This document shows, piece after piece, positions 15,920 through 24,695 of a stretch of 64,000 nucleotides of DNA. The notes beneath the pieces were generated by a model that made no database searches, was not told the DNA's origin, and saw nothing but the letters and a program-made list of their open reading frames with translations. The translations under genes were made by a program, and so were the position numbers. Source of the stretch: Nocardioides ferulae (GTDB taxonomy: Bacteria > Actinomycetota > Actinomycetes > Propionibacteriales > Nocardioidaceae); the NCBI RefSeq assembly GCF_003660455.1, contig NZ_QZVR01000009.1, forward strand, positions 62,001-126,000, given 5' to 3'. Positions within the stretch are counted from its first letter, which is position 1; the number at the start of each line of letters is the position of its first letter.

Positions 15920-16680
15920 GAGCAGGCCTCCGGGTCCATCGGGTCGGGGGTGCGGGCGGTGATGCAGTACGCCGGTCCGGCGGGCGCGGCGAGCACGGTC
16001 CAGTGCTCGAACCGCTCGAGCACCCGGGCGCCGAGGGCGACGTGGCGCGCGGTCTCGGCGTCGCGGTCGGTGCTGGAAAGGTCGAGGTGGGCGGTGACCG
16101 GACCCGACTCGGGCTGGTCCAGCCGCTGCAACAGCAGCCGCAGCGGGCTGGTGCCGGGGCGGACCAGGTTGGTGAACTCGTCGGAGGTGGGCCGGGCCTC
16201 CCAACCGGTCACGGCCGCCCAGAACGCCACCTCGCGCTCGTGGGCCGCGGGCGGGATGTCGAGGCAGACCTGGTCGACGACCGACTCCCAGGCGCCGTCG
16301 CCCCAGGGGGCCGGCCGGGGCCGGATCGACGCCCGGTGGGTGACCAGGCAGAACGGGAAGCCGCCGGGCGAGGTGAGCACGGCGTAGCCGTCGTCGCCCA
16401 GGGGCCGCGCGACGAGCGACGCGCCGTGGCCGACCGCGCTCTCGAGGGCCTCGTCGGCGTCGGCCACGTGCAGGTCGAGGTGGATCCGGCTCGGCCCCTG
16501 CCCCAGCCGCTGCACCCGCAGGTAGTCGTCGCCGTCGGGAGGCAGCAGCGAGGCGAACTCGCCATCCTCGCCGCGGGTGGTCGAGAGGCCGTAGCCGGTC
16601 ACCCGGCGCCAGTGCTCGACGCCGGCGGCGAACTCGTCAGGCGCGAAGTCGAGGAAGGCGGAGACCCACGAGGGCGTCAT
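15916..16680 (-). CDS. VOC-family protein with two glyoxalase-like domains
   Basis: 254 residues formed by two tandem VOC modules: about 1-125 (WVSAFLDFAPDEFAAGVEHWRRVTGYGLS... RIHLDLHVADADEALESAVGHG) and about 130-250 (QVCLDIPPAAHEREVAFWAAVTGWE... VTAHLDLSSTDRDAETARHVALGA). Each has the betaalphabetabetabeta pattern and HLDL metal-site motif. Probably a binding or resistance protein rather than glyoxalase I. Starts with ATG overlapping the PNPOx-like stop (ATGA). Confidence 0.85.
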   Translation of the reverse strand: MTPSWVSAFLDFAPDEFAAGVEHWRRVTGYGLSTTRGEDGEFASLLPPDGDDYLRVQRLGQGPSRIHLDLHVADADEALESAVGHGASLVARPLGDDGYAVLTSPGGFPFCLVTHRASIRPRPAPWGDGAWESVVDQVCLDIPPAAHEREVAFWAAVTGWEARPTSDEFTNLVRPGTSPLRLLLQRLDQPESGPVTAHLDLSSTDRDAETARHVALGARVLERFEHWTVLAAPAGPAYCITARTPDPMDPEACS

Positions 16681-17117
16681 GCGGGGCCATCCACGGCCTG
16701 CGTGTCGGCCGGCGTCGCGGGCCGGTGCAGCACCGCGTGGTGCGGCTCGATCCGCACGTCCGGAGCGGCGTCACCGCTCTCCCGGTCGCCGGTCCGCTCC
16801 TCGTCCCCGTCGTCCTCGTCGTCCACGTCGCTCCGGTCGTCCTCGTCGTCGCGGGTGGGGAGCGCTGCGATGCCGTCGACCAGGAGCGTATGACCGCCGG
16901 GCTGCACCGGCGGGAACAGCAGCGTCACCGCCGGGTTGCGCTCGATGTTGGTGATCGAGCCGCTGCCGGGCGCGGTCACCAGCAGCGAGCCGTCGACGAA
17001 CCGAGGTGCGGCGCTGACCACCTTGACCCGTCCGGCGCTGGAGACGGTCAGCAGGTAGCCCGAGCCGTAGTCGGCGAGCGTGGTCGCCAGCTCGGCGACG
17101 TCGACGGGGATGCTCAT
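16677..17117 (-). CDS. PNPOx-like FMN-binding split-barrel protein with acidic insert
   Basis: 146 residues. The first 88 are a pyridoxamine 5'-phosphate oxidase-like barrel (LADYGSGYLLTVSSAGRVKVVSAAP... GSGSITNIERNPAVTLLFPP...GGHTLLVDGIA). A run of about 28 residues rich in Asp/Glu/Arg (about 92-120) interrupts it before the last strand (VRIEPHHAVLHRPA). Likely flavin or F420 binding, function open. First gene of the four-gene operon running to the GNAT. The ATG follows TAGCGT by 6 nt with no ribosome binding site. Confidence 0.8.
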   Translation of the reverse strand: MSIPVDVAELATTLADYGSGYLLTVSSAGRVKVVSAAPRFVDGSLLVTAPGSGSITNIERNPAVTLLFPPVQPGGHTLLVDGIAALPTRDDEDDRSDVDDEDDGDEERTGDRESGDAAPDVRIEPHHAVLHRPATPADTQAVDGPA

Positions 17118-17123
17118 GGCCCC

Positions 17124-17129
17124 ACGCTA
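17124..17129 (-). promoter_or_regulatory. Putative -10 hexamer, leaderless PNPOx operon
   Basis: TAGCGT on the minus strand, 6 nt before the ATG at 17117. It is the only promoter-like element for the four overlapping genes down to 14889. Confidence 0.5.
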
Positions 17130-17137
17130 GTGCCCGG

Positions 17138-17779
17138 TCATGGGGTCGCGTCGACCCAGCGCTCCCCGGCGACCGCCGCAGCCGCCGTGCCGCCGGTCAG
17201 CTCCGCGACCAGGGCGTGCAGGGCCTCCTCCCGGTCGGGGGCGACGGCCACCCGGAGCGTGACGGCAGTGCCGTAGGCGGTGTCGACGACCACGACGCCG
17301 CGGTGTCGCAGCTCGGTCTCGACCCGGCCGGCGTCGGCGTGGCCGACCTCCAGCACCAGCTCGCGGCGCAGCTCCCGCCGCAGCGTGCCGGCGGCGTCGA
17401 GCCCGGCCCGCCCCGCGTCGCCGTACGCCCGGACCAGGCCCCCAGCGCCCAGCAGCGTGCCGCCGAACCAGCGGGTCACCACCGCGACCACGTCGGTGAC
17501 ACCACGGCCACGCAGCACGTCGAGCATCGGTGCCCCGGCGGTGCCGGCCGGCTCGCCGTCGTCGCTGGAGCGCTCCACCCGCCCGTCGGGGCCGAGCACG
17601 AACGCCGAGCAGTGGTGCCGGGCGTCCCAGTGCTGTCGGCGCAGCCGCTCGACGACCGCCCGGGCTGCGGGCTCGTCGCCGACCGGCTCGACCGTGCACA
17701 GGAACCGCGACCGCTTCACCTCGATCTCGGCCTCGGCGGGGCGCGCGACCGTGAGGTAGCTGCTCACCTCCACGCTCAC
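17138..17779 (-). CDS. YigZ/IMPACT family protein
   Basis: 213 residues, about the usual YigZ length. N-terminal UPF0029/IMPACT domain: EIEVKRSRFLCTVEPVG, RHHCSAFVLG, RSSDDGEPAGTAGAPMLDVL and VVTRWFGGTLLGAGGLVRAYG. The C-terminal DUF1949 ferredoxin-like domain is VTLRVAVAPDREEALHALVAEL. Family members interact with translation factors or ribosomes; exact role uncertain. The GTG at 17779 overlaps the TSUP stop (GTGA), which sets the start and shows translational coupling. Confidence 0.9.
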   Translation of the reverse strand: MSVEVSSYLTVARPAEAEIEVKRSRFLCTVEPVGDEPAARAVVERLRRQHWDARHHCSAFVLGPDGRVERSSDDGEPAGTAGAPMLDVLRGRGVTDVVAVVTRWFGGTLLGAGGLVRAYGDAGRAGLDAAGTLRRELRRELVLEVGHADAGRVETELRHRGVVVVDTAYGTAVTLRVAVAPDREEALHALVAELTGGTAAAAVAGERWVDATP

Positions 17780-18555
17780 CAGACCCCCACCACGTCGCCG
17801 CCGATGCGCACCACGAACGCGCCGACGACGACGATGAAGAAGACCCGCACGAACCGCGACCCCTTCGCCACCGCGGTGCGGGCACCGAGGTAGCCGCCGA
17901 CCAGGTTGCAGCCGCCCATCAGCAGCCCGACCTTCCACAGCACCGCGCCGTGCGGCACGAACACGCACAGCGACGCGAGGTTGGTGGCCCAGTTGGCCAG
18001 CTTCGCCTTGGCACTGGCCTCGAGGAAGTTGTAGCCGAGCAACCCCACCAGCGTGAACACGAAGAAGCTGCCGGTGCCGGGGCCGAGCGCGCCGTCGTAG
18101 AAGCCGACCACGAGGCCGGTGAGCATCGCCAGCAGCGTGTGGCGGTGGCCGGCGAACCGCAGCATCGTGGACCGCCCGAGCCGCGGGTTGGCCAGCACGT
18201 AGGCGCCGACCACCACCAGCGCGACCAGCACGATCGGGTCGAACGCGCGCTTGGGGATCTGCGCGGCCACCAGCGCGCCGCCGATCGCCCCGAGGAACGC
18301 CGCCGCCATCAGCGGCCCGAACGTGCGCGGATCGGGGCGGATCCGCCGGTAGTACGTCGCACTGCTGACGGTGGTGCCGCAGATCGAGGCGAGCTTGTTG
18401 GTGGCCAGCACCTGCACCGGCGAGGCTCCCGGCAGCCCGATCAGGATCGCCGGCAGCTGCACCAGCCCGCCCCCACCGACGACCGCGTCGACGAAACCGG
18501 CGAACAGCGCCGCCAGTCCGAGCAGGAGGAGCACGGTGATCGTCGGGTCCTCCAC
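17776..18555 (-). CDS. TSUP (TauE/SafE) family anion permease
   Basis: 259-residue membrane protein with about eight helices. It has two copies of the TSUP repeat signature: FVDAVVGGGGLVQLPAIL...NKLASICGTTVSSATYYRR near the start, and GFYDGALGPGTGSFFVFTLVGLLGYNFLEASAKAKLANWATNLASL in the second half. Family members export sulfite, sulfoacetate or related organosulfur anions; substrate unknown here. The GTG at 18555 follows TACCAT by 7 nt. The frame is open far upstream but that part is arginine-rich shadow sequence. Confidence 0.9.
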   Translation of the reverse strand: MEDPTITVLLLLGLAALFAGFVDAVVGGGGLVQLPAILIGLPGASPVQVLATNKLASICGTTVSSATYYRRIRPDPRTFGPLMAAAFLGAIGGALVAAQIPKRAFDPIVLVALVVVGAYVLANPRLGRSTMLRFAGHRHTLLAMLTGLVVGFYDGALGPGTGSFFVFTLVGLLGYNFLEASAKAKLANWATNLASLCVFVPHGAVLWKVGLLMGGCNLVGGYLGARTAVAKGSRFVRVFFIVVVGAFVVRIGGDVVGVW

Positions 18556-18562
18556 CCGGCCG

Positions 18563-18568
18563 ATGGTA
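18563..18568 (-). promoter_or_regulatory. Putative -10 hexamer, leaderless TSUP gene
   Basis: TACCAT on the minus strand ends 7 nt before the GTG at 18555; no ribosome binding site. Confidence 0.45.
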
Positions 18569-18610
18569 GGTGGCCGGCGATGCGGGCCGGGCCGGGGAGT
18601 AGCCCACAGG

Positions 18611-18649
18611 CCGTGGGTGTAGGCCGCTCCCGGCTGGGTAGACCCACGG
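18611..18649. repeat. 8-bp inverted repeat upstream of secreted-protein gene
   Basis: CCGTGGGT (18611-18618) and ACCCACGG (18642-18649) are perfect complements with a 23-nt spacer, in the divergent intergenic region of the TSUP and secreted-protein genes. Too widely spaced for a terminator; an operator is possible. Confidence 0.35.
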
Positions 18650-18702
18650 TGCCGGCCCGATCGGCAGTCCAGGTCAACCCATCGAAGAACCGGAGCAACC
18701 AC

Positions 18703-19329
18703 ATGTCCCGTCGGCGCCACCGCGCGGCCCTCGTCCTTGCCGCCGCCGCCCTCGTCGTTCCCGCCACCGCCGCCCCCGCCACCGCCGCCGCCAAGCCGCC
18801 GGCAGTCCCGAAGGTGGGCGCGGTCGCGAAGATCTACCCCCACCTCGCCGGCGGGAGCGCCGACGAGTACACCGGCCAGGTGCCGAGCATCGGAAAGGGC
18901 TGCTCGGAGGGCAAGCCGGTCAAGGGCGCGCGGTACCGCAGCGCCTCCTACCAGGCGGCCGACGCGACGTACCCGACCGGCGACACGCCCGGCGTCGGCG
19001 CCTCCGCGGCCCGCTTCCGGTCGGCGAAGTCGGCGTCGACCTGGCTGCGCAAGGCCGTGGCCAGGAACAAGCGATGCGCCGGCGACGCCTACTCCGGTGA
19101 CCCGGACGCGACCGTCAAGGTCAGCACGATCAGGTTCAAGGCCGGCCAGCAGCGCGCCGGGCTCCGGGTCAAGGTCGTCGCCGACGGCACCACGACCTTC
19201 AGCGACACGCTCATGGTCCGCCAGGGCAAGCGTCTGGTCATCGCCTCGGCGTACTCGCTGGATGGCAAGGCGCCTGCCAAGGCGAAGTCGATCAAGCTGG
19301 CCAAGCGTGCGTTGAAGGTCGCGGGCTGA
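18703..19329 (+). CDS. Secreted protein of unknown function
   Basis: 208 residues. A classical signal peptide (MSRRRHRAALVLAAAALVVP, cleavage probably after ATAAPATAAA) precedes a lysine-rich, beta-predicted exported domain with two cysteines (KGCSEG, NKRCAG), likely a disulfide. It reads like a small extracellular sensor-type or adhesive domain but I recognise no family. The ATG at 18703 is fixed by the signal peptide. A CGGAG (18691-18695) is a weak ribosome binding site. It ends 4 nt from the convergent VWA gene. Confidence 0.8.
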   Translation: MSRRRHRAALVLAAAALVVPATAAPATAAAKPPAVPKVGAVAKIYPHLAGGSADEYTGQVPSIGKGCSEGKPVKGARYRSASYQAADATYPTGDTPGVGASAARFRSAKSASTWLRKAVARNKRCAGDAYSGDPDATVKVSTIRFKAGQQRAGLRVKVVADGTTTFSDTLMVRQGKRLVIASAYSLDGKAPAKAKSIKLAKRALKVAG

Positions 19330-19333
19330 CGCC

Positions 19334-21367
19334 TCAGTCGCCGACCCAGAAGCCCCGGCCGCCGAACCAGTCGCCGTACGACGGTCCGGCGCCGGGGCCG
19401 CCGCGAGGACCGCGGGAGCCGAGGTAGGACCCGACCACGGCCGCACCGAGGTCGTCGAGCTCCGGCGCCACGACCGACCCGTCGACGCGACGCGCCATCG
19501 AGTCGACGAACCGGGCCAGGCCGGGGTCCTCGCCGAGCCGGAAGAACGTGGTCTGGGCCCCGAGCCGGCGGGCGTTCTCGAGCTCGCGCACGGAGTAGGC
19601 GATGGTCAGCGGGTGCGGTGGATAGCTGAACCACACCTCGCCGTCGGGCTCGAGGTGCGAGGTCGGCTCGCCGTCGGTGACCACCAGCAGCACCGGCTGC
19701 GCGCTCGAATGCTTGCGGAAGTGGCGGTTGGCGAGCAGCAGCCCGTGGTGGAGGTTGGTGCCCTTCTCCCACATCGCGTCGAGCGCGGTGAGCTGCTCGA
19801 TGTCCATCACCTCGGCGTGCCGGCCGAAGCCGATCAGCTGCAGGTGGTCGCCGCGGAACCGGGAGCGGATCAGCGTGTGCAGGGCGAGCGCGGTGCGCTT
19901 CATCGGCACCCAGCGGCCGTCCATCGCCATCGAGAACGAGGTGTCGACGAGCAGCGCGACCGCGGCCTGGGTGCGGGCCTCGGTCTCCTGCACCTCGACG
20001 TCGCCGATCTCGAGCCGTACGCCACCCCGGGTGGACCGGCCGGCGCCGGCGGTGCGCACCACCGCGTTGGTGACCGTGCGCGGGATGTCCCAGGGCTCGG
20101 TGTCGCCGAAGACCCACTCGCGGCTCGCGCCGGAGCGCTCCCCCGCGGCACCCGCCTGGCGCAGGTCGCGCTGCCCCTGCCGGCCTGACATCCGCTGGGC
20201 CACGTCGCGCAGCAGCGACTTGCCGAGCTGGCGCATCGCCTTGGGGCTGAGCCGCAGCTGCCCGTCGGATCCCCGCTTGAGCAGGTCGTTGTCGCGCAGC
20301 GCCCGCTCGAGCCGCTGCAGGGTGCGGGCGTCGACGGACGCCTGCTCGCCCAGCTGCCGGGCCAGCGCGTCGAGGTCGAGGTCGTCGAGCCGGGCACCGC
20401 CGTAGGACTGCGAGAGCTGCTCGGAGAGCCGGTCGAGCTCGGCGAGGTCCTGCAGCGCGCCGGTGCCGTCGCCGAGCCCGAGCCCCTCCTGACCGTCGAA
20501 CTGCTCGGCACCCGACCAGTCCTCACCGGGCCGCAGCGCCTGCAGGTTGGCGTCGAGCTGGTCGAGCGCGGACATCAGCTCGGGCGAGCCGAACGCCTGG
20601 GCCGAGAGCTGCATCAGCTCCGCGCGCTGCTCGGGAGTCATCGAGTTCAGCATCCGCTGGGCGGCCGCGGCCCGCTGGGCCATCGCGTCGACGAGCTCGT
20701 CGACGTTGCGCGGTCCCTCGGGGAAGAAGTCGCCGTGCTTGCGCATGAACTCGTCGAAGTCGGCCTGGGTGTCCTCGCCGCGGCGGTGCTTCTCGAGCAG
20801 CTCGTTGAGGTCGCCCAGCATCTGGTTGACCGCGGCCCGGTCGGCGTCGGTGGCGCCCTCCAGCGCCTGCTTCATGCCGGCGAAGCGCTGGTCGAGCAGC
20901 TCACGACCGAGCAGGTCCTTGATCTGCTCGTAGGCCTGGCGTGCCTCGCCGCTCTGCCAGTCGTACGCCGCGAGCTCGCTGACCGCCGCCGCCGGCGAGG
21001 CCGGCAGCCCCTCGAGCTGCATCTCCCGGAAGGCCCGGTCGGCGTCGTCCATCATCGCGTCACGGGCCAGCTGCTTGCGCTCCTCGAGCAGGGCGCGGTC
21101 GAGCAGCTCGCGGACCTCGGCCAGGGTGCCGTCGAGGTTGTGCCGCCGGAGCAGGTCGCGCCGCTTCTCGGCGACGCGGCGGGCCAGGTCGTCCAGACCG
21201 GACTGGTCCTGGCCGCCGCGGCGCAGGAACTCGCGCATCGCGCGCTCGGGGCTGTAGCCGGCCATGACGTCCTCGCCGATCGCGTCGAGCGCCTCGGCGA
21301 GGTCGACCGGCGGGGCGAGCGGGTCGCCGCCGTCGTAGCGCTTGAAGCGGGTGCGGTCCTTGGTCAC
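19334..21367 (-). CDS. VWA-domain protein, partner of MoxR-type ATPase
   Basis: 677 residues. About 1-400 are helical, charged and likely coiled coil (SPERAMREFLRRGGQDQSG..., LGRELLDQRFAGMKQALEG). About 455-640 are a von Willebrand A domain with an intact metal-ion site DTSFSM, followed by the DGEPTSHL region. The last 40 residues are Gly-rich. VWA proteins of this kind work with MoxR AAA+ ATPases as metal-insertion or complex-remodelling chaperones. The MoxR-like gene is 9 nt upstream on the same strand. Substrate unknown. Confidence 0.88.
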   Translation of the reverse strand: MTKDRTRFKRYDGGDPLAPPVDLAEALDAIGEDVMAGYSPERAMREFLRRGGQDQSGLDDLARRVAEKRRDLLRRHNLDGTLAEVRELLDRALLEERKQLARDAMMDDADRAFREMQLEGLPASPAAAVSELAAYDWQSGEARQAYEQIKDLLGRELLDQRFAGMKQALEGATDADRAAVNQMLGDLNELLEKHRRGEDTQADFDEFMRKHGDFFPEGPRNVDELVDAMAQRAAAAQRMLNSMTPEQRAELMQLSAQAFGSPELMSALDQLDANLQALRPGEDWSGAEQFDGQEGLGLGDGTGALQDLAELDRLSEQLSQSYGGARLDDLDLDALARQLGEQASVDARTLQRLERALRDNDLLKRGSDGQLRLSPKAMRQLGKSLLRDVAQRMSGRQGQRDLRQAGAAGERSGASREWVFGDTEPWDIPRTVTNAVVRTAGAGRSTRGGVRLEIGDVEVQETEARTQAAVALLVDTSFSMAMDGRWVPMKRTALALHTLIRSRFRGDHLQLIGFGRHAEVMDIEQLTALDAMWEKGTNLHHGLLLANRHFRKHSSAQPVLLVVTDGEPTSHLEPDGEVWFSYPPHPLTIAYSVRELENARRLGAQTTFFRLGEDPGLARFVDSMARRVDGSVVAPELDDLGAAVVGSYLGSRGPRGGPGAGPSYGDWFGGRGFWVGD

Positions 21368-21376
21368 CGAGACGTC

Positions 21377-22789
21377 CTAGCCGTAGACCGTCTCGCCGCC
21401 GGCGGTGTCCTTGCCGACCTTGCGGGCGAGGTAGAGCCCCTCGAGCGCGAGCTCGATGGCGCCGGCGCGCGCGCCGTCGCTGGTGGCGCCGAGCCGGTCG
21501 CAGATCTCGTCGTAGACCTCCGACTCGCCGAGCACCGGCAGTCCGGAGAGGAACTCGCGGGCGGTGACCTGCTCGCCGGTGGTGATCATCGCGCCGTTCT
21601 CGACCGCCTCGACCAGCAGTGCCAGGTCGACGCCGCGCAGGTGGGCGCGCACGGTCTCGGCGGTGGCGGTGCGCAGCAGATGGGTGAGGATCTCGCTCTC
21701 GCGGCCCTCCTCCCCGGTCTCGAACTCGACCTTGCCGCCGAGCACCTCGACCGCGGTCTCGAGGTCGACCACCCGGGCGACCGCCTCGTCCTCACCACGC
21801 GAGGTGGCCCGGTGCAGCGCGGACGCCGCGATCGTCTCGGCGCCGGCGATCGCGAACCGGGCGGAGACCCCGCTGCGCTGGTCGACCGCGCTGGACTCGC
21901 GCAGCGCCCGGGTGAACCGCGCGAGCACCTCGATCAGGTGGTCGGGCACCTCGGCGACCAGGTGCGCCTCCTGCCGGATCACCGACACCTCGTCGTCGAG
22001 CTCGGTCGGGTAGTGGGTGCGGATCTCGGCGCCGAACCGGTCCTTGAGCGGGGTGATGATGCGGCCGCGGTTGGTGTAGTCCTCCGGGTTGGCACTGGCC
22101 ACCACGAGCACGTCGAGCGGCAGCCGCAGCACGTAGCCGCGGATCTGGATGTCGCGCTCCTCCATCACGTTGAGCATCGCGACCTGGATGCGCTCGGCGA
22201 GGTCGGGCAGCTCGTTGATCGCCACGATGCCGCGGTGGCTGCGCGGGATCAGCCCGAAGTGGATGGTCTCCGGGTCGCCGAGGCTGCGGCCCTCGGCCAC
22301 CTTCATCGGGTCGACGTCGCCGATCAGGTCGGCGACGGAGGTGTCCGGCGTCGCCAGCTTCTCGGCGTACCTCTCGCTGCGGTGCCGCCAGGAGACCCGC
22401 AGGTCGTCGCCGTAGGTCGCCGCGGCCTGCTGGGAGGCCACCGTGATCGGCTCGTAGGGGTGCTCGCCGAGCTCGGAGCCGGAGATCACCGGGCTCCACT
22501 CGTCGAGCAGCCCGACCAGCGTGCGCAACAGCCGGGTCTTGCCCTGGCCGCGCTCGCCGAGCAGGACGACGTCGTGCCCGGCGATCAGCGCCCGCTCGAG
22601 CTGCGGGATCACGGTGGACTCGAAGCCGTGCAGCCCGGGCCAGGGGTCCCGGCCCTCGCGCAGCATCGCGAGCAGGTTGTCGCGCAGCTCCTGGCGCAGG
22701 TGCTTCAGCTCGTGCCCGGCGGCGCGCAGCTCGCCGACGGTGCCGATGGCGGGGGGTGTGGTGGGGGATGCGCTCGCGGCCGTGGTCAC
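21377..22789 (-). CDS. MoxR/ChlI-like AAA+ ATPase
   Basis: 470 residues. Walker A is LLGERGQGKTRLL (about 78-90), and the sensor or pore region is HRGIVAINELPDLAERIQVAMLNVMEERDIQIRGYVLRLPLDVLVVASANPEDYTNRGRIITPLKDRFG, which includes the ANPEDY and arginine-finger segments typical of magnesium-chelatase I-like and MoxR proteins. Likely forms a ring that acts with the downstream VWA protein. The GTG start follows TAGCGT by 7 nt. It lies 22 nt downstream of an unknown helical gene with its own promoter element. Confidence 0.9.
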   Translation of the reverse strand: MTTAASASPTTPPAIGTVGELRAAGHELKHLRQELRDNLLAMLREGRDPWPGLHGFESTVIPQLERALIAGHDVVLLGERGQGKTRLLRTLVGLLDEWSPVISGSELGEHPYEPITVASQQAAATYGDDLRVSWRHRSERYAEKLATPDTSVADLIGDVDPMKVAEGRSLGDPETIHFGLIPRSHRGIVAINELPDLAERIQVAMLNVMEERDIQIRGYVLRLPLDVLVVASANPEDYTNRGRIITPLKDRFGAEIRTHYPTELDDEVSVIRQEAHLVAEVPDHLIEVLARFTRALRESSAVDQRSGVSARFAIAGAETIAASALHRATSRGEDEAVARVVDLETAVEVLGGKVEFETGEEGRESEILTHLLRTATAETVRAHLRGVDLALLVEAVENGAMITTGEQVTAREFLSGLPVLGESEVYDEICDRLGATSDGARAGAIELALEGLYLARKVGKDTAGGETVYG

Positions 22790-22796
22790 GCGGGAA

Positions 22797-22802
22797 ACGC
22801 TA
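22797..22802 (-). promoter_or_regulatory. Putative -10 hexamer, leaderless MoxR-type gene
   Basis: TAGCGT on the minus strand, 7 nt before the GTG at 22789, same hexamer as for the PNPOx operon. Confidence 0.45.
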
Positions 22803-22811
22803 CTCGCGACC

Positions 22812-23339
22812 TCAACCGGCCGCGGCGCCCTCGCCCAGCCGCTCCTCCAGCCAGGCCCGGCGGCGGCCCAGCGCGCTCTGCAGCCGGACCACGGCCAGGC
22901 CGGTCGCCTCGATCCGGTCGGCGGCGTTGCGCAGCCTCCGGTTCATCACCACGCTCGAGAACAGGGCCTCGAACCACGCCGCGACCACCCAGTCGCCCAC
23001 GGCCGTGCCGGCAGCCGAGGCCTCCGGCGCCTCCTCGACGTGCACGTCGGTGAGCCGGGCGAGCTCGGCGCGCAGGTCACCGAGGGCGAGGTCGATGGTG
23101 CGCAGCGACCGCGAGGCGTCGGCCGCCGACGCCTTCATCCGCGACCACCGGAACATCCCGCCTCCGCCGAAGGCGATCCCGGGCGCCCACCAGCGGCGCG
23201 CCTCGCGCACCGCGTCGCTCGCCTCGTTGAGCCGGTAGAGCGCGGTGCCCACCGCCTCCAGCGCCCGGTCGACCTGAGCCCGCTCCCGGCGCCACGCCTC
23301 GCGGTGTCCCTCGCCGGTCTCGCGCGTGACATCCCCCAT
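22812..23339 (-). CDS. Unknown helical protein upstream of MoxR/VWA pair
   Basis: 175 residues, largely alpha-helical. Long helices REAWRRERAQVDRALEAVGTALYRLNEASDAVREARRWW and SRSLRTIDLALGDLRAELARL flank a Gly-rich hinge (GIAFGGGGMFRWSRMK). A further hydrophobic patch is VGDWVVAAWFEALFSSVVM. It has no signal peptide and no recognised family. Position and strand suggest membership in the MoxR/VWA unit. TAGGGT ends 8 nt before the ATG. Confidence 0.7.
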   Translation of the reverse strand: MGDVTRETGEGHREAWRRERAQVDRALEAVGTALYRLNEASDAVREARRWWAPGIAFGGGGMFRWSRMKASAADASRSLRTIDLALGDLRAELARLTDVHVEEAPEASAAGTAVGDWVVAAWFEALFSSVVMNRRLRNAADRIEATGLAVVRLQSALGRRRAWLEERLGEGAAAG

Positions 23340-23347
23340 GGCGCTGA

Positions 23348-23353
23348 ACCCTA
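23348..23353 (-). promoter_or_regulatory. Putative -10 hexamer, gene at 23339
   Basis: TAGGGT on the minus strand, 8 nt before the ATG; spacing one or two longer than the others. Confidence 0.35.
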
Positions 23354-23444
23354 GCGACTGTCCCGGCGGACAGGCCGTTGCCGGTGAGGGGCGTCACACG
23401 GTTGGGTGTGGTCACCTACCCACAGGTAACGGAAAGGGAGCACC

Positions 23445-24680
23445 GTGCCATCAACCCGTCTCGGAACCGCGGTGGCCGCACTGGCCACCGCGATCCTGGT
23501 CCCGCTCGTCGGGGCCACCACCTCCACCGCCGCCGAGGGAGCGGCGGAGGAGACCCTGCCGCCGTTCTACCAGGCGCCGGCCACGCTGCCGCCGGCCGAC
23601 GGCGACATCGTCCGCAGCGAGCCGATCCGCTATCTCCTCGACCCCGCCGGCGTCACCGACGTCGCGTTCGACTCCACCCGGATCCTCTACCGGTCGACCA
23701 ACCGCACCGGCGAGCCGCACGCGGTCTCCGGCTCGGTGCTCGTGCCCGAGGCTCCGTGGATCGGCCCCGGCCGGCGGCCGGTGATCGGCTACGCGGTCGG
23801 CACCCAGGGCGTCGGCGACACCTGCGCGCCGTCGCGCCTGTTCAGCGAGAGCATCGAGTACGAGGCGCTGTTCATGGCGGGCTTGCTGGCCCGCGGCTAC
23901 GCGCTGGCGGTGACCGACTACGAGGGCCTCGGCACCGCGGGCATGCACACCTACATGGACCGGGTCTCGCAGGGCCACGCCGTGCTCGACGCGGTCCGCG
24001 CCGCCCAGCGGCTGCCGGGCAGCGGGCTGACCGCGACCAGCCCGGTCGGGTTCTACGGCTACAGCCAGGGTGGCGCCGCCGCCGCCTCGGCGGCCGAGCT
24101 CGCCGCGTCGTACGCCCCCGAGCTCAAGGTGAAGGGCAGTGTCGTCGGTGCCGTCCCGGCCGACCTGACCGCGCTGCCCGGCGCCATCGACGGCAGCCTG
24201 TGGGCGGAGTTCACCTGGTTCGCGATCGCCGGGCTGTCGGCGAGCTACGACGTCGACATGGCCGGCTACCTCAACGACGCGGGCGCAAAGATGTTCGCCG
24301 AGATCTCCGACGACTGCGTCTTCGACCTGTTCAACGCCGCGTTCACCGACTCGCGCGAGTTCACCGCCGACGGGTCGAACCTCGAGGAGCTGATCGGCGT
24401 CGAACCGTTCCGTTCGATGATCGCCGACCAGCGGATCGGCCGGATCCGGCCCAGCGCGCCGGTGCTGGTCAGCCACAGCCTGCTCGACGACATCGTCCCG
24501 CACCGGGTCGGCAAGCAGCTGGCCACCGACTGGTGCGACCGCGGCGCCAAGGTGCGGTTGAGCACGAATGCGACGCCGCTGCACGTGGGCGGCATGCTCA
24601 ACAACGCCACCGAGGTCTACGGGTTCTTCGAGGCCCGGTTCGCGGGGCTTCCGGCGACGTCCTCCTGCTGGCGGTTGTGA
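23445..24680 (+). CDS. Secreted lipase, LIP family
   Basis: 411 residues. A signal peptide (about 1-30, ending TTSTAAEG) precedes a secretory-lipase alpha/beta hydrolase. Nucleophile elbow GYSQGGAAAA (Ser about 204); acid and histidine are probably in SHSLLDDIVPH and ATPLHVGGML. Two cysteine pairs (GDTCAPSR with ISDDCVFD; DWCDRGAK with TSSCWRL) suit an exported protein. Related to Candida-type LIP and actinobacterial triacylglycerol lipases. The GTG has GGGAG just upstream. Divergent from the gene at 23339. Confidence 0.88.
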   Translation: MPSTRLGTAVAALATAILVPLVGATTSTAAEGAAEETLPPFYQAPATLPPADGDIVRSEPIRYLLDPAGVTDVAFDSTRILYRSTNRTGEPHAVSGSVLVPEAPWIGPGRRPVIGYAVGTQGVGDTCAPSRLFSESIEYEALFMAGLLARGYALAVTDYEGLGTAGMHTYMDRVSQGHAVLDAVRAAQRLPGSGLTATSPVGFYGYSQGGAAAASAAELAASYAPELKVKGSVVGAVPADLTALPGAIDGSLWAEFTWFAIAGLSASYDVDMAGYLNDAGAKMFAEISDDCVFDLFNAAFTDSREFTADGSNLEELIGVEPFRSMIADQRIGRIRPSAPVLVSHSLLDDIVPHRVGKQLATDWCDRGAKVRLSTNATPLHVGGMLNNATEVYGFFEARFAGLPATSSCWRL

Positions 24681-24695
24681 GCCGGTGACGCGTCC

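Noticed and set aside
23400-23436. Imperfect GGGT/ACCC symmetry upstream of the lipase gene
   Set aside because: Only four base pairs hold on each side with mismatches inside; too weak to call an operator.
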